Assembly (NCBI RefSeq): GCF_001698125.1
Contig: NZ_CP013854.1
Span: 3,534,001-3,598,000, forward strand
Direction: 5' to 3'
Origin: Pseudonocardia sp. HH130630-07
GTDB lineage: Bacteria > Actinomycetota > Actinomycetes > Mycobacteriales > Pseudonocardiaceae
Length of the DNA stretch: 64,000 bases
Below, piece by piece: positions 18,188 through 26,626 of the stretch; within the stretch, counting starts at the first letter, position 1; every line of letters begins with the position of its first letter. The notes beneath the pieces are model-generated. The model searched no databases. It was not told where the DNA came from and saw nothing but the letters and a program-made list of their open reading frames with translations. The position numbers and the translations under genes are program-made.

Positions 18188-19489
18188 TCAGGCGGTCTGC
18201 TCGGGGACCAGGAGGGGATCGACGACCAGGCGGCCGTCGTCGGGGGATCGGGTGATCGGGACGGTCATGCGAACCCAGTTCGCCTCGACGGCGACCCACC
18301 GCGGGTCGGCCTCCGGGGGGACGCTGGACGGTCCGACGATCCCGACGGGCTCGTCGTAGTCGGTGGTCGGCACCTCGGGCATCGACGCGCCCCGGCTGCG
18401 GGCGTACGTCGTGGCGCGGACCAGGACCTCGACGAACACCACGGTGTCCGACGACCGGAACAGCCGTCCCGGCAGCGGCGAGTCCGCGCGCTGGCGGCCG
18501 CGGCCGGACCAGCCCCAGGTGCTGGCCTGCGGGTCCGCGAGCAGCGAGCGGAGCACGGTCGCCCGGTGCGCGGGGTTGTCCTCGTCGAAGGACTGGAAGT
18601 CCGCGGCGAAGCGGCCCGCGAACGCCGCGGCCTCGAGGTCGGAGATCGGTTCGAGCGAGCGGACCGACCGGGTGAACGACTCCCGCATCGACGACCGCCG
18701 CACCAGCGCCCTGCGGTCGTCCGACGCCGGCTCGGGCGTCGAGCCGTACTCCGAGCCGCCGTCCGGCCGGGCGCCGTACTGCGGTGCGGCCTCGTACTGC
18801 CGTCCCGCGCCGTTGTCCGACGCCGACGGGTACTGCGCGGCGGAGCCGTACTGCGCGCCGGTGCGGTACCGGCCCGCCGGTCCGTCGCCCGGCGCCGCGT
18901 CGTACCGGTCCGACCCGCGGTACCGGTCGGACCCGTTGTACCGCTCCGAGCCGTTGTACCGGTCGGATCCGTTGTGCTGGTCGGACCCGTTGTACCGGTC
19001 GGTCCCGCTGGGCTCGGCCGAGCCGTCGTGCGGGGCGGTCCCGTTGGCCCGGGCCGACCCGGACCGCGGGGCGAACCCGCTCTGCCGGTCCGGTCCCGGA
19101 TCCTGCGCCGAGCCGTTGCGCGGGTCGGCGTCGCCGTCCCGGGACGCCCCGTTGCGCTGTCCCGATCCGTCGCCCGACCCGTTCGTGCGGAACCGGGGCA
19201 GCTCACCGTCGAGGCGCCGCTGCGGGCGGGCCAGCTCCGGCTCGTCCGTCGTGTCGGCGGTGCCGGGCCCGGAGTCCCGGTCATCACGGTCGTCGGCCGG
19301 GGCCGGAGCGGCGGAGCGCCGCCCGATGACGGAGGTCGGCGCCGCCCGCACCCGGCTCGCACGCTCGTCCGAGCGGGTCTCGGGCTCCGGCTCGTCCGAG
19401 TGGTCGCGCAGCGCGGTCGAGCCGGAGCCGAGGCCGGGGGCGGTACGCCACTGGGGGCCGGTGGGCACCGGCCGGGACTTGCGTGGCAT
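18188..19489 (-). CDS. First gene of the secretion operon, unknown function, repeat-rich
   Basis: 433 residues from the ATG at 19489, preceded by GGGGGGTGG and overlapping the stop of a short leader frame (TGATG). Residues 1-270 are polar and disordered, with six copies of a NGSDRY-like hexapeptide. Residues 285-433 form a compact domain (SFTRSVRSLEPISDLEAAAF, later VFVEVLVRATTYAR and WVAVEANWVRMTVPI) that I cannot assign. Its position as operon head and its tail-to-head coupling with the MinD-like gene suggest a structural or targeting subunit. A GTG at 19549 is an alternative start but sits on top of a ribosome binding site. Confidence 0.6.
   Translation of the reverse strand: MPRKSRPVPTGPQWRTAPGLGSGSTALRDHSDEPEPETRSDERASRVRAAPTSVIGRRSAAPAPADDRDDRDSGPGTADTTDEPELARPQRRLDGELPRFRTNGSGDGSGQRNGASRDGDADPRNGSAQDPGPDRQSGFAPRSGSARANGTAPHDGSAEPSGTDRYNGSDQHNGSDRYNGSERYNGSDRYRGSDRYDAAPGDGPAGRYRTGAQYGSAAQYPSASDNGAGRQYEAAPQYGARPDGGSEYGSTPEPASDDRRALVRRSSMRESFTRSVRSLEPISDLEAAAFAGRFAADFQSFDEDNPAHRATVLRSLLADPQASTWGWSGRGRQRADSPLPGRLFRSSDTVVFVEVLVRATTYARSRGASMPEVPTTDYDEPVGIVGPSSVPPEADPRWVAVEANWVRMTVPITRSPDDGRLVVDPLLVPEQTA
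18903..19010. repeat. Six tandem 18-bp units inside the operon head gene
   Basis: Units of the type TACCGGTCGGACCCGTTG occupy 18903-19010. On the minus strand they code for NGSDRY-like hexapeptides. The units differ at a few bases, so the array is not freshly expanded. Confidence 0.75.
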
Positions 19490-19542
19490 CAGGACCACCC
19501 CCCGGGCGTACCGTTCGGGGTCCTCAGTGGCTGGCGTGCCAC
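19489..19542 (-). CDS. Seventeen-residue leader frame coupled to the secretion operon
   Basis: A GTG at 19542 lies six bases after GGAGG. It opens an 18-codon frame whose TGA overlaps the next ATG as TGATG. The peptide would read MARQPLRTPNGTPGGWS. The ribosome binding site here is the strongest near the operon head, so ribosomes entering at the leader could be handed to the 433-residue protein. A regulatory or purely coupling role is inference. Confidence 0.4.
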   Translation of the reverse strand: MARQPLRTPNGTPGGWS

Positions 19543-19906
19543 GGTCCACCTCCTACGGGACGGGTACAGGCGCGTTCGTTCCCTGCGACGGGCCTTTGCG
19601 GGACCCGGAGCCGAACCGAATCGGACAAGTCCGTCGCCGATACCCGGGACGGTAGGACGGCACGGCTCCGAAGATCGCCTGTGAACCCTACGGCCGCCAA
19701 TCAGGGGGGTTTCACTCGCCGCCGATACCGTGGTCGACGACACGTAGCGACCAGGCGGTCTCGGGGAGTCCCTGTCCGGGCGACGGCCGGGTACGCCGAT
19801 CGTGGCGGACCGTGATCGTGTCCCGCCGGGCCGTCGTGCATCGAGCAACCGTGGCGCACGTCACTCACGGCACCGGTTCAGTAACCGCCGGGGATCGCCC
19901 GGGGCG
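19543..19906. promoter_or_regulatory. Intergenic region with a spaced inverted repeat upstream of the secretion operon
   Basis: No gene is visible. The region must hold the promoter of the operon reading left and the end of the GH2 gene. An inverted repeat GTGAACCC / GGGTTTCAC at 19681-19715 encloses about 18 bases and could be an operator. No convincing -35/-10 pair was identified. Confidence 0.35.
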
Positions 19907-21763
19907 TCAGTGGGCGTCCGTCCCGGAGCGCCGGCGCATCGCCGCCCGGCTCAGGTCCGTCCGTTCCGTGGGGACCGCGCGGGCGGCGCGGGTGACCATC
20001 TCGTGCACGACCGCCGTCGGCAGCTTCGGCTCGCGCCGCTCGGTGAGCAGGCCGTTGCGCTCCTGCGCGGTGTCGGTGAGCTGGGTGTAGCAGAACCCGG
20101 CCAGCTCCGGGTTGTCCAGGATCGCCGTGAACAGGTCCCGCAGGCGTTCCTCCAGCTCCCCGGCCGTGGCGACGGTGCCGTACCCGAACCACCGCTGGCC
20201 GGCGGCCGGTGCGTGGCTCAGCCCCCCGAACTCGGTCAGCACCACCGGCAGCGACGGGTCCGGGGCCGCGCCGTCGCCCAGCACGACCCGGCGCCGGCCG
20301 GGCCGCCGGTCCCGCAGGATCCGGCGCACCGACTCCGCACCGGCGTAGCGCTCGCGCAGCTCCGATCCGTGCTGGGCGTAGTCGTGCACGCCCCAGATGT
20401 CGCTGTGGGTGTGCTCCCAGCCGTCGTTGGAGATGACCGGCCGGGACCCGTCGACCGCCTTCGTGAGGTGGTACAGCGCGTCGAGGTAGTGCCGCTGGTC
20501 CGCGCGCACCGCCGCGTCCCACGCCCCCCAGCTCTCGTTCATCGGCACCCAGGTCACGATCGACGGGTGGCTGCGGTCGCGGCGGACCGCGGCCAGCCAC
20601 TCCTCGACGACCCGCTCGACGACGTGCGGCCCGAAGCCGAACGCGCTGGGCATCTCCTCCCAGACCAGCATCCCGATCCGGTCGCACCAGGCCAGCAGGC
20701 GCGGGTCCTCGATCTTCTGGTGGATCCGGATCCCGTTGAACCCCAGCTCCTTCGCCAGCTCGACCTCGCGGCGCAGGGCGTCCGGGGACGGCGCGGCGAG
20801 ATGGGACTCCGGCCAGTAGCCCTGCGCCAGCGCCATCCGCAGGAACACCGGCTGCCCGTTGAGCACGAACCGGCCGTCCTCGACCGCGACGCTGCGCAGG
20901 CCGAGGTAGGACCCGACCCGGTCCAGCACGCCGCCAGCGTCGTCGAGGATCTCGACGACGGCGTCCACCAGGTTCGGCCGCTCCGGTGACCACAGCAGCT
21001 CCGAGCGGTCCAGCTCCCGGCGCAGGGCCGGGATCGAGACGTCCAGCTCCTGGTGGGTGTCATAGAGGCGCACCGTCTGCCGGGCGAGCTCGGTCCCGGC
21101 CAGGGACAGCCGGACCCGCAGCTGCGCACCGGGCGGCGGCGGGGCCGGGAGCGTCACCTCGCAGCGGACGCTCGCGCCCGCGACGTCCGGCGTCCAGTGC
21201 AGCTGCCGGACGTGGGTCTCGGGGACCGTCTCGCACCACACCGGCTGCCAGATCCCGGTCGTCCGGAGGTAGAAGACACCGTGCGGCTCGGCCCGCCAGC
21301 CCTGCTTGCCCCGCGGCTGCCCGACGTCGAGCCGGTCCTCCGCCCGGACGACGACCGTCTGCCGCCCGTCGTCGGCCAGCGCGTCGGTCGCGTCGAAGGA
21401 GAACGGGGTGTGCCCGCCCCGGTGCTCGCCGAGGTAGGTCCCGTTGACCCAGACCCGCGCGTGGTAGTCGACGGCGCCGAAGTGCAGGTGCAGCCGCCGT
21501 CCGGGCCCCGGCGGCGGCTGGTCGAACCGGCGGCGGTACCAGACGACCGGGTGTGTCCCGGTGTCCCCGACACCCGAGAGCGGCGCCTCGTACGGGTAGG
21601 GCACGACGATCCTCGCCCCGAACCCGCCCGGGTCCTCGCCGGTGGCGAACTCCCACTCGCCGCAGAGGTCCGTCCGGCCCGGCCGGACGAGCTGCGGCCG
21701 GGGGTGGCCGGTGCAGCGGGTGTCCGGGCCGTGGGATCCCGCCGTGCCGTGCGGCCCCGTCAC
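19907..21763 (-). CDS. Glycoside hydrolase family 2 protein (beta-galactosidase/glucuronidase type), cytoplasmic
   Basis: 618 residues from a GTG at 21763 that overlaps the sulfatase stop (GTGA). The order is GH2 sugar-binding jelly roll (HFGAVDYHARVWVNG, LGEHRGGHTPFSFD), immunoglobulin-like domain, then TIM barrel (GFNGIRIHQKIEDPRLL). The acid/base is Glu410 in WVPMNESWGAWD and the nucleophile Glu511 in VLTEFGGLSH. There is no signal peptide, so it acts inside the cell on sugars brought in by the adjacent transporter, probably after desulfation by the neighbouring sulfatase. The exact glycosidic linkage cannot be read from the motifs. Confidence 0.88.
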   Translation of the reverse strand: MTGPHGTAGSHGPDTRCTGHPRPQLVRPGRTDLCGEWEFATGEDPGGFGARIVVPYPYEAPLSGVGDTGTHPVVWYRRRFDQPPPGPGRRLHLHFGAVDYHARVWVNGTYLGEHRGGHTPFSFDATDALADDGRQTVVVRAEDRLDVGQPRGKQGWRAEPHGVFYLRTTGIWQPVWCETVPETHVRQLHWTPDVAGASVRCEVTLPAPPPPGAQLRVRLSLAGTELARQTVRLYDTHQELDVSIPALRRELDRSELLWSPERPNLVDAVVEILDDAGGVLDRVGSYLGLRSVAVEDGRFVLNGQPVFLRMALAQGYWPESHLAAPSPDALRREVELAKELGFNGIRIHQKIEDPRLLAWCDRIGMLVWEEMPSAFGFGPHVVERVVEEWLAAVRRDRSHPSIVTWVPMNESWGAWDAAVRADQRHYLDALYHLTKAVDGSRPVISNDGWEHTHSDIWGVHDYAQHGSELRERYAGAESVRRILRDRRPGRRRVVLGDGAAPDPSLPVVLTEFGGLSHAPAAGQRWFGYGTVATAGELEERLRDLFTAILDNPELAGFCYTQLTDTAQERNGLLTERREPKLPTAVVHEMVTRAARAVPTERTDLSRAAMRRRSGTDAH

Positions 21764-23175
21764 CAGTGGTCCAGCCGTGGCGCGCTGCGGTCCTCGGTGG
21801 CCACCAGCACGTCGAGCAGCTTCTCCTGCAGCCCGGTGCGGACGTCGCGGTGCCCGGCGTCGTCCCACAGGTTGACCAGCTCGTCCGGGTCGGTGACCAG
21901 GTCGTAGAGCTCGCCGGTCCGCCCTCGACCGGTCGCCGGTGCGCCGTGGTGCACGGCCAGCTTCCAGCGGTCGTGGCGCAGCATCGTGACGTGCACCGGC
22001 GGGTCGTGGGCGTGCCCCGAGTCGCGGTACTGGCACAGCGCCCAGTCCCGCCAGCCCGTCGCGTCCCCGCGGAGCAGGCCGGTGAGCGAGTCGCCCTGGT
22101 GCGTCGGCGCGGGCGGCAGCCCGGCGAGGTCGAGCAGCGTCGGGGCCAGGTCGACCCACTGCACCAGCTCGGCCCGCCGGTCCGGCGCCGTGCCGGGGCG
22201 GCGCACGATCAGCGGGACGCGGACGGCGCAGTCGTAGTGGAACGGGCCCTTGAGCATGAGCCGGTGGTCGCCGAGCATCTCGCCGTGGTCGCTGGTGAAC
22301 ACGACGACGGTGTCCTCGGCCAGCCCCTCGGCGTCGAGCCGGTCGAGGATGCGGCCGACCTCGTCGTCGACGAGGGTCACCATGGCGTAGTACTCGGCGC
22401 GGGCGTCGGCGAGCTCGTCGTCGGTGTACTCGGCCCAGCCGCGGGCGTGCCCGGCGTAGGACCGCCGGGAGGCCTCGGCGAACAGCGTCGGCCGGGTGTC
22501 CGGCTCGTCGTCGGTGGTGACCGGGGGCGGCAGCGCCGCGGCGTCGTAGCGCTCCCGGTACTCCGGCGGTGCGCCGAAGCCGTGGTGCGGGTCGAAGAAG
22601 TTCGCGATGAGGAGGAACGGCCGGTCCCCGCGGCGTCCGGTCGTCAGGAACTCGATCGCCTCGTCGGCCACCCAGCGGCTGTAGTGCGCCTGCGTCGGCA
22701 GCGTGTCCGCCGACTCCGAGCCGTCGAGCACGGCCGCGTGCAGCTCGGGATGCGCCGCGCGCAGCCAGCGGTGGTAGGCGTTCTCCGACGAGCCCGGGTA
22801 CGGGTCGTGCGCCCAGCGGAACACCCGGAAGCCGTCGTCGGTCCGGGGCTCGGAGCGCCCGCCCCCGCAGGCCCCGAGGCGGAACTTGCCAATCAGGCCG
22901 CCGTCGGCGAGCAGCCGGGAGAACAGCGGGGCCCCGGTCGGCAGGTCCACGCCGTTGGCGTGCAGGCCGTGCGCGGCGACGTACTGCCCGGTCATCAGGC
23001 TGGCCCGGGACGGCGAGCAGACCGGGTTCTGCACGTAGCAGTTCTCGAACAGCACGCTCTCGGCGGCGAGCCGGTCCAGGTTCGGCGTCGCGACGTGCGG
23101 GTTCCCCGCGGCACCGAGCATGTCGAACCGTTGCTGGTCGGTGCAGAGGAACAGGATGTTGGGCGGCGTGCTCAC
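21760..23175 (-). CDS. Type I (formylglycine) sulfatase, cytoplasmic
   Basis: 471 residues from a GTG at 23175 overlapping the permease stop (GTGA). The start NILFLCTDQQRFD supplies metal ligands. Cys53 in NPVCSPSRASLMTGQ is the residue converted to formylglycine, and TSDHGEMLGDH and FHYDCAVRVPLIV are standard later motifs. No signal peptide is present, unlike most polysaccharide sulfatases, so the sulfated substrate must enter the cell first. Activity depends on a formylglycine-generating enzyme not encoded in this window. Confidence 0.9.
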   Translation of the reverse strand: MSTPPNILFLCTDQQRFDMLGAAGNPHVATPNLDRLAAESVLFENCYVQNPVCSPSRASLMTGQYVAAHGLHANGVDLPTGAPLFSRLLADGGLIGKFRLGACGGGRSEPRTDDGFRVFRWAHDPYPGSSENAYHRWLRAAHPELHAAVLDGSESADTLPTQAHYSRWVADEAIEFLTTGRRGDRPFLLIANFFDPHHGFGAPPEYRERYDAAALPPPVTTDDEPDTRPTLFAEASRRSYAGHARGWAEYTDDELADARAEYYAMVTLVDDEVGRILDRLDAEGLAEDTVVVFTSDHGEMLGDHRLMLKGPFHYDCAVRVPLIVRRPGTAPDRRAELVQWVDLAPTLLDLAGLPPAPTHQGDSLTGLLRGDATGWRDWALCQYRDSGHAHDPPVHVTMLRHDRWKLAVHHGAPATGRGRTGELYDLVTDPDELVNLWDDAGHRDVRTGLQEKLLDVLVATEDRSAPRLDHW

Positions 23176-24023
23176 GATTTCACGGCTCCGGCGATCCCCT
23201 CGACGAAGTAGCGTTGCAGGAACAGGAACAGCAGCAGGATCGGGATCAGCGAGATGGTCGCCGCGGCGGCCATGCCCGGCCAGTCCACCGAGTTCTCCCC
23301 GACGAAGGCCTGCATCCCGACCGCGAGGGTCCGCAGCTCGGGGTTGCTGAAGGTGAACACCAGCGGGAGCAGGAACGCGTTCCAGCTGGACAGGAACGTC
23401 AGCACGACGACGGTGGCCGTCACCGGTCCGGCGAGCGGCAGCATGACCCGGAAGAACACGGTCGGGAACCCGGCCCCGTCGATCACCGCGGCCTCCTCCA
23501 GCTCACGCGGGATCTGGCGGAAGTAGCCGGTGTAGAGCAGCACGGCGGCGACGTGCCCGCCGCCGGACAGCGCCAGGACGACGCCGGTCATGGAGTTGAG
23601 CAGGCCGAGCTGCTGGGACACCTCGACCACCGGGATGATCGTGTACCCGGCGGGCACGAACAGGGTCGCCACCATGACGCCGAGCACGACCCGGCGGCCC
23701 AGGAACGAGTACCGGGCCAGTACGTACCCGGTCATGGCACAGCGCAGCACCACGATGACCACGGTGAACAGCGTGATGAGGAACGTGTTCAGCAGGTAGG
23801 TGCCGAACTGCGCGTCCACCCAGGCACGGGCGTAGTTCTCGAAGCGCAGCTCCTCCGGGATCAGCCCGAGCCCGGAGCGGAACACCTCCAGCTGCCCCTT
23901 GAACGACGCCGCGACCACCCAGACGAACGGGTAGAGCCACAGCAGCGCGAGGACGGTCAGGACACCGGTCAGCACCCAGATCTTCGGCGGGTACCGGCGC
24001 AGCAACGGCGGCCGGGTCGTCAT
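23172..24023 (-). CDS. Sugar ABC transporter permease (MalG type)
   Basis: 283 residues from the ATG at 24023, overlapping the upstream stop (ATGA). Six membrane helices are present, and the cytoplasmic EAA loop reads ELEEAAVIDGAGFPTVFFRV. This is the second permease of a carbohydrate uptake family 1 transporter. The operon contains no ATPase, so a shared MsiK-type ATPase elsewhere in the genome probably energises it. Confidence 0.9.
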   Translation of the reverse strand: MTTRPPLLRRYPPKIWVLTGVLTVLALLWLYPFVWVVAASFKGQLEVFRSGLGLIPEELRFENYARAWVDAQFGTYLLNTFLITLFTVVIVVLRCAMTGYVLARYSFLGRRVVLGVMVATLFVPAGYTIIPVVEVSQQLGLLNSMTGVVLALSGGGHVAAVLLYTGYFRQIPRELEEAAVIDGAGFPTVFFRVMLPLAGPVTATVVVLTFLSSWNAFLLPLVFTFSNPELRTLAVGMQAFVGENSVDWPGMAAAATISLIPILLLFLFLQRYFVEGIAGAVKS

Positions 24024-24955
24024 GAGGTCGCTCCCGTCAGTCGTCGGGCGGCCCGGGCGCCGAGCAGCTGCACCACGCCGACCCCGATCAGGAACACCCC
24101 GAACAGCACGGCCGCCGCGGAGGCGAAGCCGAGCTCGGGGACGGTGGCGGTGAACGCCCAGCGGTAGACGTAGAGCTCGATCACCTCGGTCGAGAAGTAC
24201 GGGCCGCCGCCGGTCATCGTCAGCATGAGGTCGAAGATCTGCAGGTTCTGCTCGACCGTCAGCAGCGTGATGATCACCAGGAACGGGAGCAGCAGCGGGA
24301 GCCGGATCCGCCAGCACATCGTCCAGCCGGTCGCGCCGTCGACCTGGGCGGCCTCGATCGTCTCCCGCGGGACGGTCTGCAGCGCGGCGAGCCAGTAGAT
24401 CATCGTGATCCCGACCCACTTCCAGGTGTGGACGCCGACCACGGTCCAGATCGCGTTGCCCGCCGAGCCGAGCAGGTCGACGTCGGTGATCCCGAACGCC
24501 TCCAGCACCACCGTCACCGGACCGCTCGACGGATCGAGCACGAACTGCATGACGACGCCGATGATGGCGGTGGTGGTGATGGCCGGGACGAAGAACGCCG
24601 AGCGGAACAGTCCCTGCCAGGGGAGCCGGGGATGGCTCACCGCCAGCGCGAGCAGCAGCCCGAGCCCGACCCGCAGCGGGACCGTCACGACCATGAACAG
24701 CATCGTGATGCCGAACGAGTTCCAGAACAGCGGGTCGTCGAGGACGGCGGCGTAGTTCGCCAGCCCGACGAACGTCTTGTCCGCCCCGAAGCCCGGCCAC
24801 TCCAGGAACGAGTACCACCAGCTGGCCAGCACCGGCCACACCGTGTAGACGCCGTAGAGCAGCAGGGTCGGCAGCAGGAACAGGTAGATCCAGCCGTACG
24901 GGACGGCGCGGGGGCGGCCCGGCGCGGGCGCGCGCCGGGCGGAGGTGACCGTCAT
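24020..24955 (-). CDS. Sugar ABC transporter permease (MalF type)
   Basis: 311 residues from the ATG at 24955, overlapping the binding-protein stop (ATGA). Six helices are seen and the EAA loop is TIEAAQVDGATGWTMCWRI. It pairs with the permease immediately downstream to form the channel for the sugar bound by the lipoprotein. Confidence 0.9.
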   Translation of the reverse strand: MTVTSARRAPAPGRPRAVPYGWIYLFLLPTLLLYGVYTVWPVLASWWYSFLEWPGFGADKTFVGLANYAAVLDDPLFWNSFGITMLFMVVTVPLRVGLGLLLALAVSHPRLPWQGLFRSAFFVPAITTTAIIGVVMQFVLDPSSGPVTVVLEAFGITDVDLLGSAGNAIWTVVGVHTWKWVGITMIYWLAALQTVPRETIEAAQVDGATGWTMCWRIRLPLLLPFLVIITLLTVEQNLQIFDLMLTMTGGGPYFSTEVIELYVYRWAFTATVPELGFASAAAVLFGVFLIGVGVVQLLGARAARRLTGATS

Positions 24956-26397
24956 GCCGGGTAGTCCTCTCCACGGCGCCAGTCCGGGAACGCCCAGTCC
25001 GCCGGGCCGACGCCCCCGCCGATCTCGGCGATGGCCGCGTCCCGTTCGGCGGCGAGCCCGTCGGAGAGCGCGGCGAGCGCCCGGCGCGCGTCCGGGATCT
25101 GGTCGCTGAGCACGCCCTGCACGATCGCGCCGAGGTTCGGCTCGACCGGCCGCATCCTGGCCTCGACCTGAGAGATCCGCGGGTTGCGGGCCTGGACCAC
25201 CGGCCCGACGAACACCTGCTGCTCGAACATCTCGACGCAGCGCTTGTAGAGCGGGTGCGCGTCGGAGCCGGCCGTCGCGGCGGTGTCGACGGGCGGCTGG
25301 TCCATCGCCGTGGCGAGCCCGCGCTGGTACTCCGGCGACAGGGTCCGTTCCAGCAGCGCGGCGGCCGTCCCCGGTCGCCCGGACTGACCGGAGACCCAGA
25401 ACGTGCCGCCGAGCGGGGGCCGGGTCAGCACCGCGGGCCGGCCGTCCGGGGTCGGGATCGGGGCCACCGAGATCCGGTCCAGCACCTCGGGGAAGCTCCT
25501 GGTCAGGACGCCGACGTTGTAGCAGCCGTCGATCAGGTAGGCGCTGCCGCCGGCCGCCCAGCGCACCCGCGCGGACCGGGCGTCGAGACCGGTGCTGGCC
25601 GCGAAGAGCAACCGGTCCCGCTTGAAGGAGTGCAGGTAGTCGATGGCGGCGACGAACGCGTCGTCGTGGTAGCGGTACTCGCCGGTGCGCAGGTCGATCC
25701 CCTCCAGCTCGCCGGCCCGGCAGCCCGGGAAGCCCGCCGTCTGGGCCAGCTCCAGGACGAACTCGCTGAGCCGGTCGGCGAACTGCAGCGGCAGGGTCAG
25801 TCCCTCGCCGCCGGAGTCCTTCACCGCGCGGGCCGCCGCCCTGGTCTGTTCCCAGGACGCCGGCGGGTCGTCCGGATCGAGTCCGGCCCGGGCGACGGTG
25901 TCCCGGTCGTACCAGAGCAGGGCGTCGTACTGACGGGGGCTGAACAGCGGGAACGTGTACAGCTCGCCGCCGAAGGCGTGCACCCCCTCGGCCAGGACGC
26001 CGGCCGGGAACCGGGTCCGCACGGCCGCCTCGGAGTCCGCGCCGAGCGGGGAGAACCAGCCCTGGTCGCGCAGCAGGGCGACCGGGGAGCCGAGCGAGCC
26101 GGGGGAGAAGACGTCCGGCAGCTGGTTGCTGCCGTAGGCCAGCTGCAGCGCCTGGGCCAGGTCGTTCGGGTTGTACGTCGTGTACTCGACGGACGTGCCG
26201 TCGGCGCGGGTGAACGCCTCGAACGTCGAGCGCTGGAGGTCCTCCAGCGGCTCGAACTGGTCCCACCAGCGCAGGCCGCCCGAGCCAAGCGGCGGCGCGG
26301 GCCCGTCCTCCGGAGCCGGGGCGGACCCACCGCACCCGGCGACCACCGCCGTCCCCACCAGGGCGCCGAGCGTTCCGAGCACCGTCCGGCGGTCCAC
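24952..26397 (-). CDS. Sugar-binding lipoprotein of the ABC transporter
   Basis: 481 residues from a GTG at 26397 with GAGGA six bases upstream; a GTG at 26418 is an alternative. A lipobox (VGTAVVAGC) anchors it to the outer face of the membrane. The body has family 1 solute-binding features (WWDQFEPLEDLQRSTFEAF, PDVFSPGSLGSPVALL, DALLWYDRDTVARAG). It heads a five-gene operon with two permeases, sulfatase and glycosidase, all overlapping by four bases, so its ligand is probably a sulfated oligosaccharide or glycoside. Confidence 0.88.
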   Translation of the reverse strand: MDRRTVLGTLGALVGTAVVAGCGGSAPAPEDGPAPPLGSGGLRWWDQFEPLEDLQRSTFEAFTRADGTSVEYTTYNPNDLAQALQLAYGSNQLPDVFSPGSLGSPVALLRDQGWFSPLGADSEAAVRTRFPAGVLAEGVHAFGGELYTFPLFSPRQYDALLWYDRDTVARAGLDPDDPPASWEQTRAAARAVKDSGGEGLTLPLQFADRLSEFVLELAQTAGFPGCRAGELEGIDLRTGEYRYHDDAFVAAIDYLHSFKRDRLLFAASTGLDARSARVRWAAGGSAYLIDGCYNVGVLTRSFPEVLDRISVAPIPTPDGRPAVLTRPPLGGTFWVSGQSGRPGTAAALLERTLSPEYQRGLATAMDQPPVDTAATAGSDAHPLYKRCVEMFEQQVFVGPVVQARNPRISQVEARMRPVEPNLGAIVQGVLSDQIPDARRALAALSDGLAAERDAAIAEIGGGVGPADWAFPDWRRGEDYPA

Positions 26398-26460
26398 CGA
26401 TCTTCCTCGAGCGCGCACCGAGCCATCAACTCCACTGTCGACGTGCCAGCCGACGACTGT

Positions 26461-26474
26461 TTACTACGAAGTAC
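26461..26474. promoter_or_regulatory. Operator copy 1 for the sulfated-sugar operon
   Basis: TTACTACGAAGTAC, a near-palindrome with TACT/AGTA arms around ACGA, lies about 65 bases upstream of the binding-protein start. A second copy lies 55 bases further away. The binding regulator is not encoded next to it. Confidence 0.55.
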
Positions 26475-26515
26475 ATCGGCGGTCAACAGGTCCACCCACC
26501 TGCGCCGACCTGCTA

Positions 26516-26529
26516 GTACTACGAAGTAC
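26516..26529. promoter_or_regulatory. Operator copy 2 for the sulfated-sugar operon
   Basis: GTACTACGAAGTAC has perfect GTACT/AGTAC arms. The 55-base spacing to the first copy is about five helical turns, compatible with two dimers on one face of the DNA or with a small loop over the promoter. Confidence 0.55.
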
Positions 26530-26612
26530 CCGGAGGACCAGGTCCGGTGGGGTGCCCGTCGCGAACCCGGTCCGGGCCCGCCGCGCCGGTGTGCCGTGGC
26601 CCGGCCCCCGGG

Positions 26613-26618
26613 TAGGGT
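26613..26618 (+). promoter_or_regulatory. Probable -10 box TAGGGT of the leader peptide/RlmA transcript
   Basis: TAGGGT ends eight bases before the GTG at 26627. This is the spacing expected for a leaderless actinobacterial transcript whose first codon is the GTG. Confidence 0.45.
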
Positions 26619-26626
26619 CATCGACC

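Noticed and set aside
5017-19489. Complete integrative conjugative element
   Set aside because: No integrase, relaxase, coupling ATPase, attachment repeats or tRNA edge are visible, so only a secretion/conjugation-like machine can be claimed.
21760-23175. Lipid A or teichoic-acid phosphotransferase instead of sulfatase
   Set aside because: The CSPSR motif around Cys53 and the absence of membrane helices identify a formylglycine sulfatase, not an LtaS or EptA type protein.
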